A stretch of DNA of 64,000 bases, from NCBI GenBank assembly GCA_004194705.1, contig SADC01000985.1, positions 82,053 to 146,052 on the forward strand. The letters are read 5' to 3'. Shown here piece by piece: positions 22,250 through 32,699 of this stretch (its first letter is position 1; each line of letters opens with the position of its first letter). The notes under the pieces are model-generated. The model made no database searches, was not told the DNA's origin, and saw only the letters and a list, made by a program, of their open reading frames with translations. Source of the DNA: Ditylenchus dipsaci (Eukaryota; Nematoda; Chromadorea; Rhabditida; Anguinidae). The position numbers and the translations under genes are program-made.

Positions 22250-22415
22250 GCGTCAGCGTTATTTTCCAGTTTTTCGGAAAGTGGAAAATTTACCACTTTC
22301 CATGGAAAATTGGAAAGTGGAAAATTTCTTAGTGACACAGAAAAGTGGAAATTTTTCACTTTCCATTTTCCACAGAAAAGTGGAAATTTTTCACTTTCCA
22401 TTTCCATTTTCCAAG
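22250..22415. repeat. GGAAAGTGGAAAATTT inverted short-repeat cluster
   Basis: Alternating GGAAAGTGGAAAATTT and AAATTTTTCACTTTCC runs are able to fold back repeatedly. Similar in style to the GAAAGTTGAAAG arrays at 31080 and 31935. Confidence 0.7.
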
Positions 22416-22425
22416 GGTTGAAGAT

Positions 22426-22542
22426 GTGAAGCGGGACGGACGAATATTGCTCCAAGTTAATCGGTGGTCGGATGTCGATGCAAACAGACTCAGTAAGAAA
22501 GAATGGTGTCAGGGAGTTGTGTTGGCATTGAAAGATGTTTGA
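22426..22542 (+). pseudogene. Short coding-like stretch inside the GACCGTC element
   Basis: From 22426 the frame reads VEDVKRDGRILLQVNRWSD, then a basic and aliphatic stretch ending LALKDV and TGA at about 22540. Composition and codon use look coding. It has no recognised domain and may be the last exon of a lost transposase. Confidence 0.35.
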
Positions 22543-22984
22543 AATGTTGTTAACGGTTCAATAAAGTTACGGTGTTAGTCAAGGTTTTATCGTCTTATTT
22601 AGTAATTGTTAGCCTGCGTTGCAAAAATTGCATCAAGATGTGTGATTCACTCGTTATCTGTTCAAAATTACTGACGGTCGAAATGGTGACGGTCAAAATA
22701 GTGACGGTCACATTCAAAAGACGGTCAAAATGGCGACGGTCAAATTATGCTGACGGTCAAAGTGGCAACGGTCACATTCAAACGACGGTCAAAATGGCGA
22801 CGGTCAAATTATGCTGACGGTCAAAGTGGCAACGGTCAAATTTAAATGACGGTCAATTTAAACGACGGTCAAATATAAACGACGGTCAAAATTCCTGACG
22901 GTCAAATTGGTGACGGTCAAAATGGTGACGGTCAAATTATGCTGACGGTCAAAATGGTGACGGTCAAACGGACTGTACCCACCC

Positions 22985-24255
22985 GAAATACATCTAGTCT
23001 GTTCATTGCATATACAAATTCTTGTGTTAAATCAAAATATTGTTCTTTGAGTAATAGTGTCCTTCTTTAGTCACATTACATTCTCTTAAGTTTCGACACT
23101 TGCAGAACGTAACATGTTCCCTTCGAAGATGTTAATAAGTCTAAACCAGGTTTCTTTTTCTTACGAATCGTTCTAGGCACCTACTTCTAATAAAGACAGC
23201 ATAATTTGTTTCAAGATCGTTCACCTTGGAGTGGATAACTTTTCAGGGTATTGTGCTTCTGGTTTGTGAAAACAGTGTATTGGTCTTAAAAAACAGTGTA
23301 CACGATTCTGCATTAGTAACAATGTTTTTAAATTACTTACAGCTAACTCGAACATTTTCGATTCTGGAGGTGGATACTTAATTTAGAGAGGTACCACAGG
23401 GTTCCCCTGCCCGCTATTAAGCTTAATGGTCTTACATCAACTAGTTTATGACTGTTTTTCAAGAAAAAATAAGTAAAGGATAAGAAAATAAAAAAGACAT
23501 AGCAATAAGACACTAGACATATAAAAAATATAAACATCACTCGGGTCTCCACCGTCGAACCTGCGAGGGTAAGCGTTATACATGAATGCGGGTTATCTAT
23601 GGGTGCGGGTTATCTGAGGGGTGCGGGATATCTGAGGGTGCGGGTTACACGCAGAAAATTAGGGTATGTGAACAGTACAGTGAACTCTTAACCAGTTTAC
23701 GACTTAGCGAAAATATATATAACAAGAAGTAAAGTTACTCGACAGGTTTCATGAAAGAATTGTCTTGATTATATACTTGTAAAACCCACTAACTAATTTT
23801 ACTGTCATTTTATATATTCCACGAATTGGGACAGCATGAGGAAACGTGAGAAAGATCGTGCAAACTTTGACTGAGATTTTGCAAAATGCTGCGAAATTTG
23901 ACTCAGGTTTTGTAGCGCCGCAAATTTCTGCGTTTTTGAGGCTACACATTTAAAGATGCTGCAAAATAGTGCCGACCCCCCTCCCCTGAAGTCAGAGCTT
24001 GTCCCCGAAGAGCTTGTCCACAGCGTGGCGTGGGCATCCCAAGTCGAACTAGTAGTGGCCACAGGGTGACGAAAGTGACATACCCACTGCACAAGCTCCA
24101 CCATATTGACCAGCCAGAAGGAATCATCGACGTCAACCACTGCCGGTAATGGTCTTCAGTGTTCGGACGGTCATTCCACCTTCCTTTGCTTGAGCTCTGA
24201 GGAGCACTGTTCCCATTTTTCACCTCTTTTTGGACAATTCTCCTACCTCAGCTTT
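22985..24255. other. No gene seen; contains the right GTGCGGGTTATC array
   Basis: Units ATGCGGGTTATCTATGG, GTGCGGGTTATCTGAGG and variants repeat at 23575-23660, in the same orientation as 21428-21540. The minus-strand open frames at 23749-24223 overlap one another and show no domain. Confidence 0.55.
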
Positions 24256-24261
24256 TTCTTT

Positions 24262-24560
24262 TACCGCCTTTTCAAAAGGCTGTAGAAAAAAAATACTGCA
24301 TGACCGCCTTTTAAAAAGGCTGTGGAAAATAAAAACAGCGTTACGGCCTTTTGAAACGGCGGTAAAATTTTAAAATAGTCTTACCGTTTTTTTTAAAGGC
24401 GGTAACATCGAAAAAAATTTTTTACCGCCTTTTCAAAAGGCGGTAACTCTGTTTTTATTTTCCACCGCCTTTTCAAAAGGCGGTAACTCTGTTTTTATTT
24501 TCTACAGCCTTTTCAAAAAGCGTTCAGATTTTTTTAATTTCCTACCGCCTTTTCAAAAAG
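24262..24560. repeat. Tandem array of ACCGCCTTTTCAAAAGGCGGT hairpins
   Basis: About six units with a period near 55-60 bp. Each has the 20-bp palindrome ACCGCCTTTTCAAAAGGCGG (with variants) separated by AACTCTGTTTTTATTTTC-like spacers. Each unit could extrude a small cruciform. No terminal inverted repeat is seen around the array. Confidence 0.85.
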
Positions 24561-24877
24561 CCTTCACTCACTAATTTACTGATTTTCAAGCACTTTTTTT
24601 TTATTTGACCAAGTTTACTGCGTGGTTCAATTCTTTATGAAAGTTTATGTCTGCAAGAGAGGCGCAAGATAAGTATACGTGTCTCGCAAAAGTTCAGATA
24701 AGTAATAACTAATATTTTCTGAGAATTCCATCTGAATGCTTATTATGGTCGACTCGCAATAGATAGTAATCATGCTGTGGCATTCCTCCACTGAGTTTAA
24801 GTGGGCTACATATACTGACCTTAAGTACCACTGGCATGCTACATATACCTTGGTATGCCACAAATACAGGACACGGA

Positions 24878-24945
24878 CAATTCACCCCCAGCCCATTCAC
24901 CCACAGGCCAATTTACCCCCAGGACAATTCACCCCCAGTCATTTA
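24878..24945. repeat. CAATTCACCCCCAGG short tandem array
   Basis: Four to five units of about 16-17 bp (ATTCACCCCCAGCCC, ATTCACCCACAGGCC, ATTTACCCCCAGGAC, ATTCACCCCCAGTC). Confidence 0.75.
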
Positions 24946-25002
24946 CTCTTATTCCTTCAATCTGAGGCTTTATCAGGCTTGAATCTTGTATAAGCTGTTC
25001 CC

Positions 25003-25200
25003 CTTGACGGATATGCTAGGTGGCTTGGTAGGTATGCAAGGTGTTTTGATAGTTACGCCAGGTGGCTGGTTAGATATGCCAGCCGTGGGCAGTTGTGCCG
25101 AGTAGTTGGATGGGTATGCCAGGTGGATGGAGAGGTATGTTAAAAAAAACTCAAACCATGAAAGCCATGGTGGGGTACCTTCTGGTCGGATAGATATCCA
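25003..25200. repeat. TATGCCAGGTGGxTGG short tandem array
   Basis: About six drifting units of about 25-30 bp (GATATGCTAGGTGGCTTGG, GTATGCAAGGTGTTTTG, TACGCCAGGTGGCTGG, GTATGCCAGGTGGATGG). The open frames crossing it have no recognised domain. Confidence 0.65.
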
Positions 25201-25482
25201 CCTGATTTGCCGTGAATTTGCCGTTGAAGTGGCTCTGGAAGGAAGAAGTGCTCTGTGTGCCTGCGATGACCCGATGTTCCGAAGCTGTGGATCTGGAAGA
25301 AGAATGCTAAAAAAGGCAAGGAATGATCTGTGTGAAATGTTCCGTGTGTGCTGTGTGTCCAGCAGTTGTCTGTGTTAAACTGTCCTTCGTGTGTCTGTGT
25401 GACTGTAGTGTTCTTACTAAAGGTCCGGTGATGTCTTGTGCGAAAGGTGTGAAGGGCGAAACTTAGGTTTCTTACTAATAAG

Positions 25483-26140
25483 AACCCATTCTGGAGATCA
25501 GCCGAAAGTGGCATTATATCGATGGGTAGGTGTGACCTTATAGCTGGGTGGCTTCACATAAAAGTTTGACGCTCTCCGTATCATACTCAAAAAAGATCCG
25601 ATATCACCTTTAACAACTCAGAACCACCATAAACATATCAGAATAGTGATTTTTGACAAATGATTGAGTAAATACAATTTAAAAAAATACAATTTTTGTC
25701 TGCTTTGTCCCTCATAATAATATGGTTGAAAAGTTCGACCCTACCGCAGTATATCCTCCGCGCCCCAAATGAATTTTTTTAAATTGTTTTCAAACACCCT
25801 ATATCGACCTAAAATTGCCTCAGGAGTTCAAAAAAAGGCAGTATTTTCAAGTTCTGGTTAATAAAAATTGAGTTTCGGACATTTTGAAATTTCGACCATT
25901 TGTCTGTTTTGTCATAAAGTCAATCGTTCAATAAGAACACATTCTGGAGATCAGCCAAAAGTGGCATTATATCGATGGGTGGGCGCGACCTTATAGCTGG
26001 GTGGCTTCACATAAAAGTCTGACTGTTCTCCGTATGATACTCAAAAAGATCCGATATCACCTTTAACAACTCAAAACCACCATAAACATATCAGAATAGT
26101 GATTTTAGACCAATGATTGAGTAATGACATTTTTATTTCC
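25483..26140. repeat. 200-bp direct repeat pair around a dispersed repeat
   Basis: CATTCTGGAGATCAGCCGAAAGTGGCATTATATCGATGGGT...ACCATAAACATATCAGAATAGTGATTTT occurs at 25487-25680 and again at 25938-26130 with few differences. Between them is a copy of the CCCAAATGAATTTTTTTAAA repeat. Confidence 0.85.
25735..25905 (+). repeat. Dispersed repeat P (CTACCG.AGTATA..CCCAAATG), copy 1
   Basis: CTACCGCAGTATA, CCCCAAATGAATTTTTTTAAA, GTTTTCAAACACCCTATATCGACCTAAAAT, AATAAAAATTGAGTTT. Copies lie at 57150-57330 (+) and 59280-59440 (inverted). Confidence 0.75.
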
Positions 26141-26429
26141 TTTATTTGTCTGCTTTGTCCCTCATAAAAACATGGTTAAAAGTTAAAATTGGCACTTAAA
26201 CATTTTGTTCAATTTCAACATGAGCACGACAAAAAGAGACTTAAAAGTTTGAAAAATGGCACCCTAACCACCTGGGATTCAAAAGAAGTGCAAGTTTTGA
26301 AAAAAATTTCATAATTTCGAATATCTTCATTTTGGACGAATCTTTCGCCGCATTAGTTTTAGTGAGTTTTTTGCAGGCGATACAGTAAATGACATATCGC
26401 TTTTGTAAAAAAGCGCCTGTAACGCACCA

Positions 26430-26525
26430 TTCCACCTTGTTACCATGTATTCTTCATTAGACGCCCATGAGCGTCTTTTTACACCTCTTTAATGACAGCA
26501 CTCCAAACGCACCTCCTTCTTAAAG
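26430..26525 (-). repeat. Fragment of the 15235-20835 foldback tip
   Basis: CATGTATTCTTCATTAGACGCCCATGAGCGTCTTTTTA.ACCTC.TTAATGACAGCACTCCAAACGC matches 20758-20830. Confidence 0.75.
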
Positions 26526-26529
26526 AATA

Positions 26530-27370
26530 TAAGCTCACCGAGCCTATAAATGGTTAGCAAACGTACATACTCTTTGACGGTATACGGCCAGATAACTCAT
26601 ACTCTTTGGGGAAGAGGGTGCATCTGGACTTTTACGCTCTTAAATATGTTAGAATTATCAATAAAAACTGTTTTGATCCGAAACTTGAGTCAAAATATAG
26701 TAGGAAGGTGGTTGGTCACCGTATTTCATCTAATAAAGCGGCACAAATCTCCCACTCCGCAGTTTTCGTCATTGTGCTTTTTACTTACTTATTGGTAACC
26801 GCAGCGAAGAATTGATTGTTTGGCAGCGAAGTATTGAAAAACTTGCATTTAGAGACAAAGCGCAATTTTCGAAAACCAAGAGCCAGAGCGAATTTGTCGA
26901 AAACTCGGAGGCAAGTTTAAAGCCGCGAAATTCAATTTTTCTCATCACTGATAAAATCTAAACAATGAGTCTGAGAGATTTTTGGATTCCCGCCAATTTC
27001 GCTTATTTTTGCTTTTTTAACCTGAATTCTAGCGGTGATCGTCTCTCCACCCTGAGAAAGAGACCTGTAACAACTCATAAGCTGTCGAGTGAGCTTGACC
27101 GAGTGAGTGAGTTTGGTATAAGGGATTTAATCCAGTAGCGTCCATTTTTCTATTACAATTATTAAATTAGCGGGATTTGAAAAAAGCCCTAGAGACTTCA
27201 TAAAAGGAAATACAGAATCCTAAAATGTTGTTTGTCTGAACAACAAAATATTTTTCAAAAAAATACGCACACTCAATTTTTTTTTACAAATTGATATGAT
27301 CGCCAAAATTATGATTACTCAAAATAGTCTACTAATACCACAGGCTAAAAAGTAAATACATTTTTCATGC
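26530..27370. other. No gene seen
   Basis: Two overlapping open frames at 26550-26815 have no recognisable motif. The rest is AT-rich sequence. Confidence 0.45.
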
Positions 27371-27374
27371 ATCC

Positions 27375-27525
27375 CGAGTCACTTTTGAGTCATTTGTGTC
27401 TAAGGTATGTGGGTGTGCGCGTCTCAACTCCAAGCAACCAAGCCCTTGAAGGGGGCGCAAGAGGCTTGAGAGTTAGAGATGCTCGCACTCACTTGCCTTA
27501 GAAATGAATCCGACAAGTACTTTTG
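27375..27525. mobile_element. Palindromic MITE family M (GAGTCACTTT..TCTAAGGTATGTGGGTGTGCGC), copy 1
   Basis: CCGAGTCACTTTTGAGTCAT..GTGTCTAAGGTATGTGGGTGTGCGCGTCTCAACTCC pairs with GAGAGTTAGAGATGCTCGCACTCACTTGCCTTAGA and AAGTACTT. The GGGGGCGC loop is GC-rich. Other copies: 53728 and 59045. Confidence 0.8.
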
Positions 27526-27529
27526 ATCA

Positions 27530-28880
27530 TAAAATGCATAAACAGACTCCTTTTCGATCAACCTCCTCAAGGATTTAAAAGACGCCTCTAAACGCCTCCA
27601 TTGTGTTTGTGAACTTACTAGTAATTATCAGTTGATTAAGAAATACATAAAGAAACCAATAAATCGACACACACCTTGAATTGTACATAACCTTGGGCTA
27701 ACTATTCTAGATGGTCGAATACATAACTCAACATTTTTATCCCATTCTTACCGTATTTTAATATGCTGTGCATATTTTCTGTTTTTCACTGTTTTCAGCT
27801 CTTTTCCTAGAAGATTTTTTGATCCGTTTTTCTATGATTCCGGCTAATTTTTTCATTTTCGACAGATACTTTTTCAAATGATAGCCAAGATCCCGCACTA
27901 CAAGTCACAGAGCGCGTGAAAATAAAAAAAATTACCATCGATAAGTTAAAAATCCGTTGTTTCTACGTAAAAGTCAGTGAATAGCTTAAAATCGATTCAC
28001 AGCCTCAAAATTTCATGATATCGAAGCAATCTTTTTTTCAAAGATAGCCAAGATCCTGCGTTACAACGAGAGAGATTTCTGCCCTTTACTCAAACAAAAG
28101 GCCGGAAAAAGCTTTACGAAAAAATAATACACCCACACATGTCAAATACTAAATGGACATATAGAGATTTTTTCAGAATTCTTCATTCTAAAAACGCATC
28201 AACGAATTAATTCTACAAATTCTTGAATATTATGCTTAAAACTTTTGGCGGAGCTCGAGTGAGTCACCACGCCGTGCTAGCATAGTAAAGGAAAGAGGCC
28301 ACTGTTTGTCAGGTTATGGAAAATTATGGCAACCAGATTGAATACTGATTCACTTCCTGATAGGTCACGAACTATTTGTATTCATAAAAAATACTGCAAG
28401 CATTTTGTCGGATTTTTGGCACTAAATTTCAAACAACCTTATTCTTCGACAAAAAATTAGGAAAAAATGGCTTTAACTCCATATCCCCCACCTGCCCCAA
28501 TCTTTGGACCTACTGTCTTATAACAAATCCCTCCACCCCCTTCCCCAAAAATCGAAATCGTGAGCTACGAATATTGTGGGTGACGAATGTGTGGTGTGCT
28601 ATTCTTGGCCAGTACTCAAACGTAAATTCATCAATTTCTCTGTCAAAAATATTTCATCGGCATGCCGTTTAATCTTGAAGCTCCTAAAAATTTGAATTAT
28701 GAATTCCTTAGACTAAATCAAAAATTTTGGATTCTAGAGGTGGATACTCGTTTAGGTCAGGTAGAAGGTCGTTTTTCTACCCACTTTGAGGCATACTGGT
28801 TCTTTAAGAACTTTTTTGCTATTCTATGACTAGTCCAGAAAAAAATATTTGCCACTATAGGGATTCAAACCTGTGACTTA
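27530..28880. other. No gene seen
   Basis: AT-rich sequence without a supported coding frame, RNA or array. Confidence 0.5.
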
Positions 28881-28887
28881 TTCGAGG

Positions 28888-28965
28888 ATCGATTTACCAG
28901 GGATCAATTAACTGCGGATCAGTTAACCGGAGATCAATTAACCGCAGATCAATTCATCGCCGCCT
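28888..28965. repeat. GATCAATTAACCGCAG tandem array
   Basis: About five units of about 17 bp (GGGATCAATTAACTGC, GGATCAGTTAACCGGA, GATCAATTAACCGCA, GATCAATTCATCGCC). Confidence 0.75.
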
Positions 28966-29027
28966 AACGTAAGCTGGCTTTAAATATATATAGAGTATGT
29001 ACGCGTGAACCTTGTTAAGTGAAATTC

Positions 29028-29110
29028 CATTGACGAATTTACCGGTTGACGAATTTACCAGTTGACGAATTCACCGTTGACGATTTTACGACCGTTGACG
29101 AATTTACCTA
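29028..29110. repeat. GTTGACGAATTTACC tandem array
   Basis: Five units of about 15 bp: TTGACGAATTTACCGG, TTGACGAATTTACCAG, TTGACGAATTCACCG, TTGACGATTTTACGACC, GTTGACGAATTTACC. Confidence 0.8.
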
Positions 29111-29760
29111 GATCCGGTCAAAACTCATTTTTAAGTAATAATTTTGCCATAATGTGTTTCTTTTTATCCGAAGCCCTCTTCCTGACATTGAGCTGGTTCC
29201 GACCGTTCATTGCATCCCATTAGATAGCCAACCTGAAAAGTATTGTTGGCAAATTTTTGATCAAAGCAACCATCATCAGCCTGTCTATCAACTGACTTTG
29301 TTGTCGTTAACTACTTTCGTTTAACCTACCACTACTTTCGGTTCGGTCCTGGTCTCAGTGGATTTGTTGAAACATGTTAGGCCATGTTGAGTACTGAATG
29401 AATACGAAATTAAAGCACTACATCAGGTTTACTAAAAAAAAAATCATTTTAGAATCATTTTAAAATCATTTCAGTAAAAACAATTTCTAGATATGGAAAG
29501 CTAACCAATCTAAATCCGAAATCGCTCATATGTGTGCACCACATACTCCGAATATTTCGCTATCACATTTTTTCTGAGCCGCTCTTGAGTTGTCTGGTTA
29601 GTCATCTCTATAGAAGAAGGTAGAAAATAGTCATTATTGAAAGTTCGAATGTTAAATTTGTGAGCATGAGCTTGTTTTGCATCGGAAAATAGCTGAAATT
29701 GATAAGGATCAAGACAAAACTTTCAAACATTACCAGAGCAGTTTTTTTTAATTTCAACTA
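29111..29760. other. No gene seen
   Basis: AT-rich. Only a small ATCATTTTAGAATCATTTTAAAATCATTT repetition near 29440-29475 stands out. Confidence 0.5.
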
Positions 29761-29762
29761 GA

Positions 29763-30032
29763 GTTGGGAAAATAGCCGGCTATTTCTTTCCGGCTATATA
29801 GCCGGCTATTTTTTTTTTTCCGGCTATTTTTGGCTATTTTCTCAAAAAAGTTTAGTTTTGACCGTTAGTTGAATTAGCACGTTTTACACTGAATAACATA
29901 GCTTGTATACAACTTCCAAGCGGTTTTATGCTCTGATTCAATATTTTTCGTTTAGATGTCGAAGCTAACAAAGCTGGAATAGTGCTGGAATTATTAATAC
30001 TTCAATCGCAAAGAAGAGCAAGATGCTAATGG
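29763..30032 (+). mobile_element. 5' end of a second hAT transposon, disrupted
   Basis: The tip TAGAGTTGGGAAAATAGCCGG resembles TAGGGTTGTGAAATTGCCCGG of the hAT at 4319. It is followed by several copies of the palindrome AGCCGGCT and of GGCTATTTT. At 29956 an ATG opens a BED-finger exon with MSK, CWNY and NRKEEQDANGK, the same landmarks as the hAT transposase at 6896, but with in-frame stops. Homology ends where the foldback element begins (30033), so that insertion cut the exon. No matching right end was found. Confidence 0.8.
29956..30032 (+). pseudogene. hAT transposase BED exon, truncated
   Basis: The residues MSK, CWNY and NRKEE.D.NGK align with the N-terminus of the transposase at 6896. 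TAG and TAA codons interrupt the stretch. The Cys pair and His of the finger would lie after the insertion point and are absent. Confidence 0.75.
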
Positions 30033-30680
30033 AAAGGATATGGATTTTTTCTGGTGCAAAAAGATTTCTTTTTGGTGCAAAAAGATTTTATTTTGGTGCA
30101 AAAAAAATTTGGTGCAAATTAGATCTTTTTTGGTGCAAATTGAATCCTTTTTGGTGCAAAAAGATTTTATTTTGGTGCAAATCGCCGTGGTGCAAATTGA
30201 ATTTTTTTTGGTGCAAATAATTTTCTTTTTGGTGCAAATAGTATTCTTTTTGGTGCAAATCGTATTCTTTCTGGATAATATTTTTTGCCCGTATAATACT
30301 CGTTTTCGCCCATTGCATATTTCTTTTTGCCTGTAGATTTTGAATGGCCGTAGAATATTCGTTTTTGCCCGTAGATTTCTCTTTTTCTATTTTTTTCTAC
30401 CTGTAGATTTTAAAATTTTGAGGAAATTCAAATTTTATGGTCAGAAAACGACTTGGGTTGCTCAGAATCCAACCCCAGAGTGGCCAAGTTGGTTTTTTGG
30501 GAGTTTATTAAAGGGGAGTAAACTTATTGAGAAAATTCGATTGCGCGCATCAGAATCCCTTCTCGATTGGCTCAATCTCTCAGAATCCGAGTTCTACCAT
30601 TTAGAACCACCTTTATTATTGGTTCAGGGTACCTAAATACTAGTTGGTAGTGGTTTTGAAGGGTGAGGTATACTTCATAT
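30033..30680 (+). mobile_element. Second GGTGCAAA foldback element, left part
   Basis: GGATATGGATTTTTTCTGGTGCAAA, then about ten TTTTTGGTGCAAA units, then the CGTTTTCGCCCAT arm and GGTACCTAAATACTAGTTGGTAGTGGTTTTGAAGGGTGAGGTATACTTCATA. This is the complement of 2950-3522. Its other half lies at 32700-33107. The 98-residue and 65-residue open frames here (runs of FWCK or LVQI) are translations of the array. Confidence 0.85.
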
Positions 30681-31067
30681 ACCGTATAACCTATATTAAA
30701 CGGGCACCCCTACAGTTAACGTTTTTTCAATTTGCTTTGCTTTTTTAACCCCAATATTGTTTATTTTTCGAAACGGACGACCACTAAACCACTAAAACGT
30801 ATTTGTTTATAATCTATCCTAGGTATGGTGACACCGCCAAAAGTTCCATACTTAACAGGGTCTGACACTATTTTAAACCCATATCTGGAAAAAAAGGTGT
30901 CAGACCCAGTTAGGTTTTTTTAGTTCTCACTGTTACTCACAGGTTGTGATGACAAGTTTTTTTATTCTCACACACTCTCACAGCCCGTGAGGACAAACGT
31001 CATTCTTGCTCACTCTCACTCACAGGCCAAAAAATGTATCGAAACACTGCTTTGAAGTATTGCACCC

Positions 31068-32108
31068 CAGGGCCTATTCCAACAGTTGAAAGTTGAAAGT
31101 TGAAAGTGAAAGTGTTCCAACACTTGAAAGTGTAAAGTTGAAAGTTGAAAGTTGAAAGTAGAAAGTTGAAAGTGAAAGTGTTCCAACACTTGAAAGTGTA
31201 AAGTTGAAAGTTGAAAGTAGATGGTAAAAATCGGTGGGTTGAAATAGGTGGTCCGATTTTTTGTGAAAGTTGAAAGTAAAATTTTTTTTCGGTTTTGGTC
31301 ATTTCTAGATGCAATTTTTTGCGTAGAATCCAAATTTGTGGGTATTTTTTACGATTCCGATATGTAATTCGGATCTTTTCATTATTTTTCAACCTCGAGT
31401 AGTAACAGGGAATACCTATAAAGTGGTACCACACATCATTATTGTTATCAATTTACCCACAGTACCCTTGTCTTAATCCATTATCAGTAACCATGGGGTC
31501 CCATTTAGGCGGAATTGCGGAATTTAAATTTCTTAGTTTGAACCAACCAAACCAAGTGGTCGTCCACTTGGATCAAATTTTTTTTCACGTTTTTATTTTC
31601 CAAAACCTGTTTTCTGGACTAATTCGGGGTGCTGAAAATGGTTTAATAGTGGTAAAATTCCGTTTTCTCGGGTATTTTTCGAGTTTTGACGTATAATTGA
31701 TTTTACCAAAACTCGACTTTACCAAAACTCAAAAAATACCCGAGAAGACGCCATTTTACTATTATCAAACCATTTTCAGCATGCCCGAATTAGTCCAGAA
31801 AACAGGTTTTGGAACATGAAAACCGTAAAAAAAATTTCGCACCAAGTGGACGACCACTTGGTTTGGTTGGTTCAAACTGTAAAATTTGAATTCCCGCAAA
31901 ATGTACGAATTTAAAAATTTAGAAATATATAGGAGGAAGTGAAAGTTGACAGTTGAAAGTGAAAGTTGAAAGTGAGTCACTTTCAATTGTTGGAACACCA
32001 TCAACTTTCAACTTTCACTTTCTACTTTCAACTTTCAACTCTTGGAACACTTTCACTTTCAACTTTCAACTTTACACTTTCAACTTTCAACTGTTGGAAT
32101 AGGCCCAG
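31068..32108. mobile_element. TIR element with GAAAGTTGAAAG arrays
   Basis: CAGGGCCTATTCCAACAGTTG and its complement CAACTGTTGGAATAGGCCCAG are the tips. Next to each is a dense run of TTGAAAGTTGAAAGTGAAAGTG (left 31080-31210, right 31935-32095), inverted between ends. No convincing target duplication is seen. The minus-strand frames rich in FNFQLSTF are array by-products. A foldback MITE sits inside. Confidence 0.82.
31535..31885. mobile_element. Foldback MITE family K, complete copy B
   Basis: GTTTGAACCAACCAAACCAAG, then TGGTCGTCCACTTGG, CCTGTTTTCTGGACTAATTCGG, TGCTGAAAATGGTTTAATAGTGG and a CGAGTTTTG centre, followed by complements of all in reverse order. Arms of about 160 bp are highly similar. 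This is the best-preserved copy of the family. Confidence 0.88.
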
Positions 32109-32184
32109 AGCGAAAAAATTTTTTTGGATGGTAGTAGTACAACCACCATGTTTTTCATCTTCAAAGGATGCCGCCTTTATGCCT

Positions 32185-32330
32185 ATACTTATGGTGCACT
32201 TTCAAAGAGAAGCACATAGGTATGGAAGGATGTTAATCTCCGCCCCTTTTTGACCCATACTTATGGGGCACAACCTTCCATACCGATGGCTTCTCTTTGA
32301 AAGTGCCCTATAGGTATAGGGCATATACCG
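32185..32330. repeat. Inverted repeat around GCACTTTCAAAGAGAAGC
   Basis: GTGCACTTTCAAAGAGAAGC..ATAGGTATGGAAGG faces CCTTCCATACCGATGGCTTCTCTTTGAAAGTGC. Arms are about 45 bp and the loop is about 45 bp. Confidence 0.75.
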
Positions 32331-32699
32331 TATAACATCTATTAAACGGGCACCCCTACAGTTAACGTTTTTCAAATTTGCTTTGCTTTTTTAACCCCAA
32401 TATTGTTTATTTTTCGAACTTATTTACACACTTATTTACAAGTTTTGTGTCAAAATGATCCTCACACTCTTGGCTGTCCAACAAGATTATCAGAGCAAGC
32501 TTTCACACCTAGTGAAGCTTGTATTCAGGCTGAAGTGGGCTAAATTTCCGAAAATCGACGGTTTTCAGTAATTTCTTTGATTAGTTACATTGAAATTTTC
32601 TGACCTTTTTTACAATTCACACTTTTTATACAGCAAAATGTGGCCGAAAATCTAGGCTTTCGTTTGAGCTATCAAACAAAAGAAAGTTAGTATGAAATT

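Larger units (their letters stand above)
21657..22975. mobile_element. TA-flanked element with inverted GACCGTCA arrays
   Basis: The tips CAGTCCGTTTGACCGTCACC and GGTGACGGTCAAACGGACTG are flanked by TA at 21655-21656 and 22976-22977. Left subterminal array: GACCGTCACCATTTT and GACCGTCAGCATAATTT (21670-21920). Right array: the complements (22670-22970). TA plus CAGT..ACTG tips fits a Tc1/mariner-pogo element. The interior contains a foldback MITE (21925-22215), a GGAAAGTGGAAAATTT array and a short coding-like stretch (22430-22542), but no recognisable transposase. Confidence 0.85.
30680..32420. repeat. 95-bp direct repeats bracketing inserted elements
   Basis: ATACCGTATAACCTATATTAAACGGGCACCCCTACAGTTAACG...CAATATTGTTTATTTTTCGAA at 30679-30775 recurs at 32324-32420. 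This looks like a duplication produced together with, or recombined around, the intervening element cluster. Confidence 0.8.

Noticed and set aside
21657..22975. CRISPR-like regular GACCGTCA repeats
   Set aside because: Units are too short, the spacers are themselves repeated, and the array is mirrored within a TA-flanked transposon in a eukaryotic context.
28860..28890. Possible tRNA T-arm (GGATTCAAACCTGTGACTT)
   Set aside because: No acceptor, D or anticodon arm can be placed on either strand.
31000..32253. FNFQLSTF-rich frames
   Set aside because: Direct translation of GAAAGTTGAAAG arrays.
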